From NCBI GenBank assembly GCA_009746045.1, contig RPFO01001995.1, forward strand, positions 1 to 64,000: DNA of 64,000 nucleotides, in the 5' to 3' direction. The notes under the pieces were generated by a model that did no database searches, had not been told where the DNA came from, and saw nothing but the letters and a program-made list of their open reading frames with translations. Each line of letters starts with the position of its first letter. Positions within the stretch are counted from its first letter, which is position 1. The position numbers and the translations under genes are program-made. This DNA is from Mesostigma viride. Its lineage: Eukaryota > Streptophyta > Mesostigmatophyceae > Mesostigmatales > Mesostigmataceae. Shown piece by piece: positions 33,491 through 44,489 of the stretch.

Positions 33491-34382
33491 GGAATACCTT
33501 GGCTGCAGCGGATGGCTTCTAGAGGTTCTGGCGTTCAGCCGTAACTAGCAGGTCGGCTCCTCGCACTTAAGATCACCAACGTCCCGCGTTGTTGGTTTCA
33601 ATTACAGAAATTTTACCAACACGGTGAAGCCACACTGCATATCAATGCAAGGCAAAAATGATGAAAGCGCCTTCGCTGTCATGTAGGTAAGCTCTTGGTC
33701 TAGATCTCCCTCAAAAGCGGCCTGATATCGTCAGAATAAAAACCGGAAATGGAAGTTGTCAAATCAAGCGTGGCCCTCTCAAGTAGGCTTTGCAACACCA
33801 TGTACAAAACCCTACTGAACGGCCAATTCCAAGCAGGCTAGGGCTCATGCACCAGATGATGATGGTGTCACGATCCAGGCTACAACTCCGAGGGGTAGCT
33901 TTATTGCTTGCTGGTAGAGACAGTACCGCAGTTACATACAGCGAGCTCGCGCACTCGCTTTGGCTGTGGTCAGTGGTCACACCCGCAGCGGCGTGGGCAA
34001 CAACAACAACTACAACACCCGCAGCGATGCCTTGCCAACCTGCAGCAGGAGGGGGGGACATCCCCCCCTGAAATCGCACGAGAGCGCGCTCCCTCCTCTG
34101 GCCTACCGCGCCGCCCGGCGCCTGCCACAGTAAAAAATGGCCGAGTGCGCTCTGTCAGCCAAAAGGCTGCACCGGATCGAAAACGGCAACTTGTTGTGTG
34201 CTACGAGCTACGTTGGTTGTACGACACGTGGCAATTTTTATAGCATCTCTTTCGGGGAAATGGGTATATTTTATTAGCCAATTATGGACCAAAGAGGTGA
34301 GAGGGGAAATGAGTATCAGCGAATCCTAATTAAGGTGGGCACACACACCGACACACGTGTGGCGGCGGTGACAGGTGAAAGG
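33491..34382. other. Upstream region of mS33, no gene seen
   Basis: The mS33 promoter region must begin here. I see only short simple repeats (CAACAACAACAACTACAAC near 33998) and no coding sequence with family features. 34260-34382 is probably the 3' UTR of the LINE on the minus strand. Confidence 0.35.
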
Positions 34383-35310
34383 CTAATAGGGCGCGTTATT
34401 AGACCAGGGAAGCCATTGGACCTGAGTAATGTCGCCATGAGGCATACTGGTGAATACCTGATTACGGCCCAGTAGATCATGAAAAAGCTGGAGCGGGCTG
34501 GGCTTGTCGTTATTGGGCCCTGGGTCCCACACCCTGTGTTGTTCCTGAGCTAACAGCCAGTAGCGGCGCATAGCGGCCGCATTCCATAGGTATATAAAGC
34601 GCCGGACTACGCCGCCGCGGGTATACTCCTCGCGGACATTAAAGACTGTCTCGTTGCGTATGGTCCAGATCGCGTATAGCATAGTAGTGCGTGGCTAGAT
34701 AGATGATGTAGTTAGAATGTTGTTAGATAGATGTAGTATGCTGTATGTAGCCAATGTAGATAGACTGATTAGACCGGTAGGAATGTGTGCACCCATCCAT
34801 CCATTCATCGGGGTTAATGCTCCGTGACTCCCCAACGGGAGCACGAGTCTAATTAATTAATTAATTAATTAATAGTAGTGCGTAGCCATATCCATTCTGC
34901 TTGCCGTGGGAAACTGAAAGCTCGGTCCCTGGTGTGCCAGCAATACCGAAAATGATGGTACGTACTACGCACGCTAATTGGGAGATTGGGTGGCGATGCC
35001 GTCCATGCGGCCCAGATGTTAATGAGCCACGTCCAAACCCCTGGGAGATTACAGAAAAGGAACCTGTGCTCAATGGTTTCACTAGGGTGCGTGCACAGGC
35101 ATGATGCATCATGACCAAAACGCTCGTGGAGCGTAGCGCAGACCCCTATCGCCCTATGCATCAAAAGATGTTGTACATCAGTGGCCCTGCGGTCCACGAG
35201 AGGGTGGTCTACCGCCAGGGTAATCATCTTAACCCAAGTGTAGCCCGGCCAATGTATTCCCCAGCGGGCTCGGCCCGGATGGGGCTGATGGTACGTATGC
35301 AACAAGATAT
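34383..35310 (-). pseudogene. LINE-3 ORF2 C-terminus with zf-RVT-like finger, split by an insertion
   Basis: The minus-strand open frame from 35310 shows CLCTHPSETIEHRFLFC followed by VWTWL, the zinc-finger-like C-terminal region (zf-RVT) found after reverse transcriptase in L1-like and related LINEs. It is then cut at 34886 and resumes at 34693 with YAIWTIRNETVFN, ending at 34383. Removing the insertion (34696-34871 plus one target copy) restores one frame. 5'-truncated by the LINE at 35321. Confidence 0.75.
34696..34871 (+). mobile_element. LINE 1B 3' terminus inserted into LINE-3
   Basis: Flanked by the 15-bp direct repeat ATAGTAGTGCGTGGC / ATAGTAGTGCGTAGC (34681-34695 and 34872-34886). 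It contains a TAGATAGA-rich stretch, ATCCATCCATTCATC, the hairpin GTG-A-CTCCC-CAAC-GGGAG-CAC (34824-34844) and an (ATTA)n tail. Non-coding. Confidence 0.8.
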
Positions 35311-35320
35311 CATAACCCCT

Positions 35321-35779
35321 AGCCGGGCACCTGGCCCGCACAGATCAGGTAGATACATCAGATAGACTAGCTGGCACCAAGCCCGCCCAGCCTGGGCGAT
35401 ATGTCCTCACCTGGCGTGCCCCCGGCCGCGCGCGGCAGGGCCGCCACCCGTGGACTTTTCGTGATAGACTCGGCATGGACATGTGCTACACTAGACGTGA
35501 CGGGCTCACCCCCGGGCAGCCTCCTGGTTTGTCTGTAATATGGAGGCAGATGGTGCGCAAGGATAGATGGCAAGTAGTGATGAAGGAGACCACCCCCAAG
35601 CCTGTGGGGGCTCCGCGTGTGACCAAGTATGGCATTCATAGCGATTCGGGCCGCGGTGCCCACACCCCTGTAACTAGGACCTAGATAGCTTATACCATCC
35701 ATTCCATCCCATGTTCCCCTCCCACTGAGGACTTATGCTCACGTGACGCAGTCACGTGTCTATTAATTAATTAATTAAT
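35321..35779 (+). mobile_element. 5'-truncated LINE (1A), 459 bp, perfect target duplication
   Basis: Flanked by CATAACCCCT (35311-35320 and 35780-35789). The + strand encodes the RT C-terminus from AGHLART to the stop at 35682-35684, partly frame-broken. It ends in the perfect hairpin CACGTGAC-GCA-GTCACGTG (35740-35758) and a TATTAATTAATTAATTAAT tail. Confidence 0.85.
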
Positions 35780-35789
35780 CATAACCCCT

Positions 35790-36420
35790 TTTTATAGCAT
35801 CTCTTAGTAGAAGCTCATAGTAAGAGATAATATTTTCATAGGCTCCAAGTAAGAGCAGTTCAATGATGATTCAACATTTTGTACTGCTCCGGCTTCAGGC
35901 TGGTTGTTGGTGCGATCAGGGTGCGATGGTGGCTACCGTAGTGGCTGAAATCACATTGCGAATAAATAATTTTTCGAGGGTTTTTTTGCATGGTTTTGAC
36001 ACTTTACGGGGAAAGTTCAGCCCGGGTTAGGTAAACTTCGAGCCCGGGAGCTTGTTTATATTAGGGCACCTAGTTCAGTGTCTGACTTGGATTCTAACCT
36101 ATCAAGTTAATTAATTACCCACCAAGCGCAGTTCCTATCTGACAGTTCAGTGTCTGACTTGGATTCTAACCTATCAAGTTGATTAATTACCCACCAAGCG
36201 CAGTTCCTATCTGACGATAAAGTGAGTACCAGTATGACATAAGGCCCTAATCAGTGCTAACAGGGCCCCTAATTGAACGCGTTCTCAATCTGGCGCGACG
36301 CGGCGCGGCGCGGCAAGCGCGGCGCTCCACTTCATCTAGCTGCGCCGCGGCCTGCAGCCAGAAACAGGTGTAGCGCCTTCCGGTTTTCATACTTTACGGG
36401 GTAAATTGAAGTATCAAGTA
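35790..36420. repeat. Intergenic DNA with a 72-bp tandem duplication
   Basis: Two near-identical 72-bp units start at 36074 and 36146 (TTCAGTGTCTGACTTGGATT), each containing TTAATTAATTACC or TGATTAATTACC. A CG-rich stretch (GCGCGACGCGGCGCGG) lies at about 36292. No gene seen. Confidence 0.7.
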
Positions 36421-36645
36421 CAGTCATTCACGCCTGGGTTGGCTTAAGTTGGGTTCACGCCTTAAGTTGGGTCGAATTGAATTCCGGCGTTCTAAGTTCA
36501 AAGTAGTTCAGAATACTATGTTTAAGTATCTTTAGTTCAAATTAGTAGAATTTAGTAGAGTCATTCACGCCTTAAGTTGGGTTCACGCCTTAAGTTGGGT
36601 TGACCCCTCAAAAACCACGAACCCAACTTAAGGCGTGAATGACTG
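36421..36645. mobile_element. Small TA-flanked inverted-repeat element (Tc1/mariner-like MITE)
   Basis: Starts CAGTCATTCACGCC and ends GGCGTGAATGACTG, flanked by TA on both sides (36419-36420 and 36646-36647). The terminal motif plus CTTAAGTTGGGTTCACG repeats recur internally at about 36559. 225 bp, non-coding. CAGT ends with a TA duplication fit the Tc1/mariner superfamily. Confidence 0.7.
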
Positions 36646-36683
36646 TAACGTGCGTGTTTGCAACTTGCCCGTTGAAACTCTAC

Positions 36684-36900
36684 GGCGGAGCCAATTTTCG
36701 GAAGAACCTCACCCTTCTGCTTGCAAATTAGGGACAAATTCGGTGGATGGATGGATGTATGGATGGATGGATGGATGGATGGATGGATGGATGGATTGAC
36801 GGATTTTCATCCCCTATTCCTATGTTTTCTCACGTGTACGGCCTTATAAGCTTCGCCAATTCTGGCGAACCTAACGGTTCTTCCGAAAATTGGCTCCGCC
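36684..36900. repeat. Foldback repeat with 25-bp perfect arms
   Basis: The left arm 36684-36708 starts GGCGGAGCCAATTTTCGG and is exactly inverted at 36876-36900. The loop contains an (ATGG)n microsatellite (36743-36794). No clear target duplication was found. Confidence 0.75.
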
Positions 36901-37331
36901 TGATTATTTTAGCACTTTTCGGGGGGTCATTCGAAAAGATTAATTCGCAATGTGATTTCAGCCACTACGGTATGTAAACGGGACGACGTGTCTGGCAGAC
37001 TGGCACTCCGGTGTTGACATGCGGCAGCATTTACAGGACGCGAACTCCCGGTATTTCGACATGACTGTGTGCAGCGTCCGCGGAAAGAACACGTGGCTGT
37101 TAAGTGGCTGCTTGGCTGGCATGGCGACGTCCATTATGACTGTGGCCACCGTCTTATTCGCAGCACTTCATTCTCCTTTTCTGAAAGCTTCGGCGTCAGA
37201 TTAGGCAGTCGCTATAGTTTTCTGGTTAGCACGTCCAGACAAAGCGCATGATGAGTGGGCTACTTTGCAAACTTGGCGTCGTCTCGCTTGCCTACAACGC
37301 TTATCCCCACTAGGCTGCCCGTCTGCATGGT

Positions 37332-38297
37332 ATGAATCGGTTATCGTTAGCCATCATAGCCTCCTCTGGTCTGAAGCGCTATCTTTGCCCTGTTCTTGAT
37401 GCCTCCAGCAGATGGGCAGGCGTGCAATGGCAAGCATCTGCACAGGAAACTGGTCTATGCAGAAAATTTTCTTCCGCTGTGCGCGTAATTGGCACCCAGA
37501 AAACCACTCCAATTCCAGCTGCGGCCAATAAGATTGATGACGACACTGACACCGTCAATGATGGAAAGCCTGGCTTAACCAATCATCTCAGAGAACTAGT
37601 TGCTCCAGCTGGCCGGGAAAATCTGGGGGTATCGCAAGGGGATCCGTCGGCCATTGGGGTAGATCGTGGTGTCGGGCCGCACTCCAGTGCCGCCAACATA
37701 GCGCAGGTGCACGTTCCTATCAAAGCTCATTTTATTGCTCCAGAGATTGACGTGGGGCGGGTCGTCAGGGACCTTTTTCCTCCGTCGCAATTTTCGATCG
37801 CCGTCGGGAAAGATGCCACGATTGTCTCCCCTCGCAACAGCGACAACGAAACCGACGAAAATCGACAATCGCTTCCTAAAGGAGTCGCGGTATGTGCGGC
37901 TAGAAAATTCGGTATTGCTATATGCCTACCAGGTGGTTACTGTCTTCTGTCTTGTTCTACGACGTATGCCGGGTGCCCACAACCCACGCAATTGGCCATT
38001 TGGTGACCCTCCCTGTCCTCCGTCCTCCCCCCCCCCCCGGTCGCTTCCGCCCGCCCACCCGCACCCCGCCAGCCCCGCTATTCTGACTTCCAATTTTCCT
38101 TTGCTGTGCGCCATGGATGTAGGATGCTTCATTAGCAATCGGATACTCTCCGGGACGGGTCTATGCCGGGCAGTGCGTATCTGCTTCAACGGTTCCACCC
38201 AACGTGAAACTGTGCTACTGTAGGCAAGTCAACACCGTGCGGACAGTGAGAGTATGGAGCATTGAGCCTCGTCAGTGACTCCAACCATTTGAACCAT

Positions 38298-38345
<48 letters not shown>

Positions 38346-41300
38346 TAATTATCATTTAACCTGTGACGAACCAGCCTGAGCTGCAGGGTGACTGGGTACA
38401 GTTCTAGTCTAACAGAAAAACAGCCCTTTATCTACGTCTCCCCATCTACGTCTCCTGATCTATGCATGCCACACGCATGTGCCGCGTACCACCCCTGGCG
38501 GTTGGTGATAAGCGCCGGCTGCATGCTATCCCCCCGGGTTGCGATGGTGGCCACAACCCCCGCAGGAGAGCCGCCAGAAGTTACTCGTCCTGTTCAGCTT
38601 TGGTGGTGTCGTCGGCTTCAACTTCCACGATCCACAGGAGCTTCTGGCGCACGTCGACCGCATCACGGCGGCCACATGCCCCACCGCCGCGGCCGGCAAC
38701 GGCAGCAAAGGGGCCAGGGGCCTGTGGAGCAACCTGATGGCGCGCTTTGGGTGGGGCCCAAGCAAGCTGTGGTCGGAAGGGGTGATGGCGGCCCTGCCAG
38801 GGGGGCAGGGTCAGGGGGCAGAACGCACGTTGGAGGACCGAGCACTGCCGACAGAGGGTGGGTCTTCCCTGGATGCGTCTGCCGGTCCTCATGATGCGTC
38901 TGCCAGTCCACAGCATTGCTCGTTGGGTCGTGCGTCTTCTAACGTGGCCATGCCTTTATTGCGTGAATGTGCTGGGGCCTGCTGCCATGCCATCCCACGC
39001 CCCTATCCCGAGCATGGTGCCGACGTGGTGCAAGCTTGAGCCGCCACGATGGGCATGCTGGCTATCCCATCTTGGGGTCTGCGTACATCCAATCACATCG
39101 CAGTTGCGAGTGCCTCCGGCTCATGCTGGCCCTTGTTTCCTCTCCCCCAGAGCGCACATTGTGCAAGGATGTCAACTCCTTGTCGGCGCGCCACATTTTG
39201 CAGCAACGTTTCACCTTTTCCCACCTTTTGACACGTGTGGTGTCTCCCTTGATTTTTGCTCCCTTGCCCAAACCCTTGCCCTCTCTCTCTTCTCCCCCTC
39301 CCTCCCACCACAGATGCCAATGCCCATGCCCCCCCTCCCCAACCACACACCACCACCACCACCACACGCACGATCGCGTGTGTGTGTGCGTGCACACACA
39401 CACACACACGCACACACACACACACACACACGATACTAAACTACAGTGACCACACATACGCACCCACATTTCCCCCCACTACCCCATCCCACCGCCACCA
39501 CCACCAGACTACGCGCTGGTCGTGCGCCCCTCCCTGCGCGAGTGGAGCAGCGGGCGGGTGGACCCCATCGTCGTGCAGATGCTCGACAACGACAACGTGC
39601 GCGTGATCTCGTCGGTGCTGGCGCAAACGGTGGCGCTCGACTTCTACTCGCGCAGGGTGAGCACAGGGGGGCGGGGGGAGGGGGTAAGGGGGGTTGGTTG
39701 AGGGAGGAAGGGGAAGGGGGCAGCGAGGGAGTAGGGGGAGTAGGAGATGAGTGAATTGATGAGGGGGGGATTAGAGGGGTAAGCCGTTGGGCGGGGCGGG
39801 GGGGGAAAGTGGGGGCATTTTAATAGTGCATCATATTCACTAGTGTGCCCTAATCATATTCACCAGTGTGCCCTAATCATATTCACTAGTGTGCCCTAAT
39901 CATATTCACTAGTGCACCCTCATCATACGTTGCTTGTGTATCCTCCCACTTGCTGTGCTTCTCTCCCGACCGCGCGCTCCTTCATGCCACCCGTCACCGG
40001 TTGGCGCCGCACTCCCCCATGCTTGCGGCCACGTTCTATCACACGCACCGCCCGATCCCATGCTTGCGGCCACACAGCACACACACGGCGCGCATGCCCA
40101 CGCTTGCGGCCACTACCATCACACACGCACTGCCCGAGCGCATCCACAGAGCCAAAAGTGGGAGATGGCAGAGGATTCAGACAGCCAAAAGACGCGTCAC
40201 CTGGGGTAAATGAGACTGCGAAAGAAAGGCAAAAAAGATGCGCAAAGGTACCCTGAAGTACTACTGACTTTATGGACGAGCTACCGCACCAAGATGGCGT
40301 AGTCTGTTTATCCGCTAAAATGTAGCAACACGCTAACGGAGGCAAGCATGCGAAATCATGCAAGCTTATTGCTGCGTGCCGACCACCTTGGCTCTCCCCT
40401 ATCATGTTGTTATAGGTGCACGCGATGATGCTACCGTCGGAAGCTACCGTTTGGTGCCCTGACCACTGGCCATTCAAATGGCTGCCACGTGGCTTTGTCC
40501 TTCCCCTACCCCCCCACCCTACCCCCCCACCCCCGCACACTGCCAGGTAGACCGCCTGATGCAGAAGTTCATCGGCATCAACGAGGAGCTAGGCCGCACG
40601 GGCCTGTTCCACATCAGCAAGAAGGAGCTGTTCAAGCTGGTGGCGTTCCAGAACAACCTCATCACCAACATACTCACAAAGTTGAGGCTGCTTGAACGGT
40701 GAGAGGATGGGGGCAGTGCGATGCGTGAGGTGGCTGATGCTAGCCCAGGCTGATGCGGGGTGAGGAGTTTTAGGGTTAGCTCTACACTAGTTTCCCTAAT
40801 TACACTAGTTCACTGCTATAGATAGCTCTAACGAAAACTTCTGCTGGGGGGCAGCATGCTGCGTGTGGTGGCGGATGCTAGTGCTTGCAGGTCCATGAGT
40901 GAGGGACACTGAGGAGGGGCACTAGGCTCCGTGGAGTCCACCTGTCATGGTGTGCCCGTGTTCACCATACGTACGTGACAGAAATATAACGTTTGACCTG
41001 TGTCTGACGACTTCAAACGTTTGACCTGTGTCTGAGGGGTTCAATTGCATAGTTCTAGCAAGTGCCGTGCGTGGTGACAAACGCGAGTATTTGCACTTAT
41101 CATGACTTGAGATGACAATGTTTATTTCCCCCCCAACTAACTGCTTTATTTGCACACTTAAGCAGTTCCCTGGTGCCTCCATTCCAGGTCGACCACATCG
41201 ACTGACGTGATAACCCCGCTTTGCTGCTGTGTGCGTCTGGGATACAACGTGCGAGGCCGGTCGCCCTGTCCCGTCCCTCGTCATGTCCTGTCATGGGCCC

Positions 41301-42804
41301 ACTCCTCGTGCTCGTGAAATGGCCGTGCCATCTTTCCCTCGCCATGGGCCGTGCCGTCTTCCAGATCGGAGACAGCCTGGAAGTGCCAGCAGTACTACGA
41401 CATCTGGCAGTCCCTGCGGCAGGACCTGGATATCGAGGAGAGGTGGGAGCACCTCAACTTCAAGGTGGACATGCTGCAGGTACTTAAACGTTGGGAAGGG
41501 GGGGGGGTGGACGGGACATCCCACCACAGCAAGGTGGGATGACATCCGATGAACATGTTGGGGTGGGGGTCAGTGGGGACTGGGGAGGGAGAATTTTTTT
41601 CTTTTGTTTTGGGGGGCGAGGTGACAGCCTTCCAAATCCAGAATGTTTAAGTGGAGATAGATTAGTTGGGAGGGTGGGGGTAAGGTGACAATGTGGACAT
41701 CTGCAGGCGAGGACTTGGGGCTTGTGCGTGAGGGAAACTCTTCAAGTTCGTCAGGACATTTTGCATGTATGGTGGGGGCAAGACGACACCTGTGCAGGAC
41801 ATGTGGCAGGATGTCAACCCTTGTTTGACAAAGGTTATCACGCAGAATGCTCTTTAGTCTGGAACTTGGGTGGCCTTTCCCTTTTCATGGCCAACTGCCG
41901 TGCCTGATGTTTCTTTTGCACAGGAGCATGAGCCTATCGAGAGATGCCTCCCTGTGCAAAGGGGTTCCCACGCTGGCTCGCATTTCCAGTGGCTGCTTTC
42001 TCTGGGCCACAGCGTTTTAAGGTTTCTAATGCCAGAATCAACGTCCTCTGCCTGCTTTGCTGTTGCATGTGTGGTGGCTCCTGCATGCATTGACCATGGG
42101 TGCATGCGATCAATTTTGAACATAATACCGCTCACGTCAACCCTACTTGGCCAACAGCGGCAAATGACCTTCTTCCTCGAGATCCTGCAGGTGAGGTATC
42201 TATGTGGGCCATTGCCTGGCATCCTGTCCGTCAGCCAATGGGTTTTCTGTGGCCAGTGGCCTACTGATGTCACGGCTAGATGTTGTGCATGCCTGCGCGC
42301 TGTCAAGCTGTAATGCGTCCGGCTGGCATTCGGCATCACGTCTGCAAGTGGAAAGGCAGTCAGGTCTGATGAATCCATATTGTTTTGTCGGTACAATTTC
42401 GGGGTCGAGGGAAGTTTGAGGGTGGGCGGTGGTGGATGGGAAAGGTGCAGTATGTTGGGTGGGTGTTTCTGATGCAACCGTTACAAGGCTGTGGGCGTGA
42501 GTCTCTCTGGAATGTGTATTTATGCAGTCAAAGTCTGTCAGTGTATACTTTGCCCATGCATAGATCAGCATGCTAGTGCATAGCTCATCTTGATTGCATG
42601 AAGAAGTCATGGCTGTATCTCGAGTAAAACAAAGTTTTACCCATGCAACATGCTTCGTGTGGTGTTTGCTATTGCTGCTGGACCTGGAATGCACAGAACC
42701 GCAAGTCTGACTTCCTGGAATGGACGATCATCATTTTGATTGCAATTGAGATCGTCGTCAGCCTTTATGACATCACCACATCCCGCAGCATATCACTGTT
42801 TTGA
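37332..42804 (+). CDS. RMND1: RMND1/RRG-type DUF155 protein, mitochondrial, seven exons
   Basis: Exons 37332-37889, 38566-38857, 39508-39656, 40547-40698, 41365-41479, 42158-42190, 42697-42804; every junction is GT-AG and all phases agree, giving 468 residues. The family (yeast Rmd1/Sif-type, human RMND1, plant RETARDED ROOT GROWTH) comprises organelle membrane proteins; human RMND1 supports mitochondrial translation. Visible: a Ser/Arg-containing N-terminus starting MNRLSLAIIASSGLKRY (likely presequence); the DUF155 start VPIKAHFIAPEIDVGRV; VLFSFGGVVGFNFHD; the core YALVVRPSLREW, VISSVLAQTVALDFY; ISKKELFKLVAFQNN; ERSETAWK; and the C-terminal NRKSDFLEW, followed by a membrane segment ending in SLYDI. 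Exon 6 is only 33 nt. The region encoded by the end of exon 2 (Gly/Trp-rich) has no match in my memory and is the least certain part. No frame error is seen in any exon. Confidence 0.9.
38299..38346 (+). repeat. (CAG)n trinucleotide repeat in intron 1 of the DUF155 gene
   Basis: About 15-16 uninterrupted AGC/CAG units, transcribed as CAG on the gene's sense strand. Confidence 0.95.
39345..39432 (+). repeat. (CAC)n and (CA)n microsatellites in intron 2
   Basis: CACCACCACCACCAC is followed by two CA dinucleotide tracts, about 75 bp before the exon 3 acceptor. Confidence 0.9.
39838..39925 (+). repeat. 23-bp tandem repeat in intron 3
   Basis: Four copies of CATATTCACTAGTGTGCCCT plus AAT, with one C/T variant and a diverged last copy. 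Confidence 0.9.
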
Positions 42805-42884
42805 TGAAATGTGATGCATGTGTGCCACATGGACGAACGACCTATAGCTGTAGGTTGCACGTGCAGCCGTTCTTGTTAGGTTAT

Positions 42885-43055
42885 TAGTTGACCCAGTGGT
42901 TACTCAGGCGGAACCACCAGACACTGGTACCTCGACAAGCGGTGTATCTGCTGATCGTGACAAGCGGTGTATCTGCTGACAGTATTCTCGCAGTACCATC
43001 AGACACTGGTAGCTTGACAAGCGGTGTATCTGCTGACAGTATTCGCGACATCCGT
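42885..43055 (+). repeat. Short tandem repeats downstream of the DUF155 gene
   Basis: GACAAGCGGTGTATCTGCTG occurs three times (about 42932, 42959, 43016), with GACACTGGTA copies between. It starts 80 bp after the stop codon, so it may lie in the 3' UTR. Confidence 0.8.
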
Positions 43056-43329
43056 GGTGCTTGCATGCATACACGTGCAAGTACATGGGGACTTGATCGA
43101 TGTCACAGATCGATTGTATTTTGAGATGCATGCAGTGTGCACGCAAAATTATGTATCGTGCATGTGCAACATACTGCAGAGCCCTACACGAACATGCGTG
43201 AGTTGATCGACATAATTTTATTGAATAGCGTGGCATGCTGCACCAGCTCTTCATACCTTTCCTGTCGTCAGTGTCATGTGCCGGCCATTAATTAAGTAAT
43301 TTATTATCACGTAACTGGGTCACTTGGGT
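43056..43329. other. Unassigned, ending in a degenerate LINE 1A tail
   Basis: No gene seen. 43287-43329 (TTAATTAAGTAATTTATTA, then CACGTAACTGGGTCACTTGG) resembles the minus-strand LINE 1A hairpin and tail at 8819-8870. Confidence 0.4.
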
Positions 43330-43562
43330 ACCAATTATAATGCAGACGACACCACCCTCTTCGAGGACACTGGGCACGTGCAGAGGTGGCTTGACTGCCT
43401 GGCTATCGAGGCCCGCGCAGTGGGGCTTGACCGAGGTCAGCAAGAAGACTGAGGCTCTGGCGATTGGGCTCACTCACCCACCGCCAGCCCTCTTTCTCCT
43501 TGACGGCTCTCGAGTCTTGTATCGGGACCGTGTCAAGCTGCTGGGCAGCCTCCTTCCCAGCT

Positions 43563-43669
43563 ATTTGACGATATTTGTTTAAACTTTTGTGTAATTATTT
43601 TTCTAATGAGATTAGCATAGTACTCCGTGGCATGCCTTTGCGCATGACACGCAAGTACTTACTTACTTA
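43563..43669 (+). mobile_element. Short SINE-like insertion, (ACTT)n tail, 107 bp
   Basis: Flanked by CTTCCCAGCT (43553-43562 and 43670-43679). It ends in GCAAGTACTTACTTACTTA. The homologous site near 15775-15800 lacks it. Confidence 0.8.
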
Positions 43670-43843
43670 CTTCCCAGCTGCGAGGCTGATGTGGACCACC
43701 GCATCTCCCTCGCCTGTAAATCCCGCATCTCCCTCGCCTGACGCTTTGTAAATCGGGCCCTGTGGCGCAAGCCCCTGGGCAAGGGCGAGAAACAGGACCT
43801 GTTTAAGGTCCTCGTGCTTCCTGTTCTTACGTATGGGGCCGAG

Positions 43844-43961
43844 GAGCAAAGGCATGCCACGGAGTACTATGCTAATCTCATTAGAAAAATAATTACACAA
43901 AAGTTTAAACAAATCCGTGGCATGCCTTTGCGCATGACACGTAAGTACTTACTTACTTACT
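43844..43961 (+). mobile_element. Second copy of the short insertion with inverted 5' part, 118 bp
   Basis: Flanked by TATGGGGCCGAG (43832-43843 and 43962-43973). The first 70 bp are the reverse complement of the body of the 43563 copy, and the last 45 bp are in direct orientation with the same tail. The homologous site at about 15004-15040 is empty. Confidence 0.8.
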
Positions 43962-44489
43962 TATGGGGCCGAGACGTGGACCCTCACCGCCGACCTGGCC
44001 CGCAAGCTGGACGGCGCGGTCACCAACACGCTGCGATCCATTTTCAGAGTAGGATATGCTGCTCATGTCCGCAATGAGGACCTGTACCTTGGCATGCCAT
44101 ATATCACCAGCACCATTAAGCAGCGGCGCCTGCAGCTAGTAGGGCACTTAGCTCGCACCAACCAGGTAGACACCTCACGTGGCCCGGGCCCCGCGGGACT
44201 GCGCCCAGCTCAGCCTGGCCGGCACCTCCTGACGTGGGCCGAACCCCGTGATGCTAGACGCCGCAAGGCCCGCACCTTCAAAGAACAGCTAGTAGAGGAC
44301 ATGGGGGGGAAGCCACCTCCCCCCAAGAGGAGCTAGGAGGACGAGCCACGAGCCACGAGGTATCCATGGCTGACGGCGGAGCTCATAACTTTTACGTTTG
44401 AGCACCGAATTTAGCCGTGAATATCACTATCGCTTCGTCTTTCTAAGACGCACATGCTGATATAATTTTCCGAATCTAAAACGCAATAT

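Larger units (their letters stand above)
43330..44336 (+). pseudogene. LINE (1B) reverse transcriptase C-terminal part with two short insertions
   Basis: Begins at ADDTTLFEDTGHVQ (the RT catalytic motif with its Tyr codon changed to Asn, or cut at the boundary), then IEARAVGL, TEALAIGLTHPPPALFLLDG, LLGSLLP, a Leu/Arg-rich thumb, then DLARKLDGAVTNTLRSIFRV, YITSTIKQRRLQLVGHLART and a final KARTFKEQLVEDMG with the stop at 44334-44336. Broken by insertions at 43563-43669 and 43844-43961 and by indels. Paralog of 15285-16055. Confidence 0.75.

Noticed and set aside
33759-34079. Minus-strand open frame of 106 codons upstream of mS33
   Set aside because: Low complexity (poly-Val from CAACAAC repeats) and no family features.
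37332-38006. Single-exon 224-residue protein
   Set aside because: The frame passes a consensus donor (GCG|GTATGT at 37890); splicing to 38566 gives a continuous DUF155 protein, while the read-through tail has no similarity.
39062-39606. Open frames around the CA/CAC repeats
   Set aside because: They lie in intron 2 of the DUF155 gene and are driven by microsatellites.
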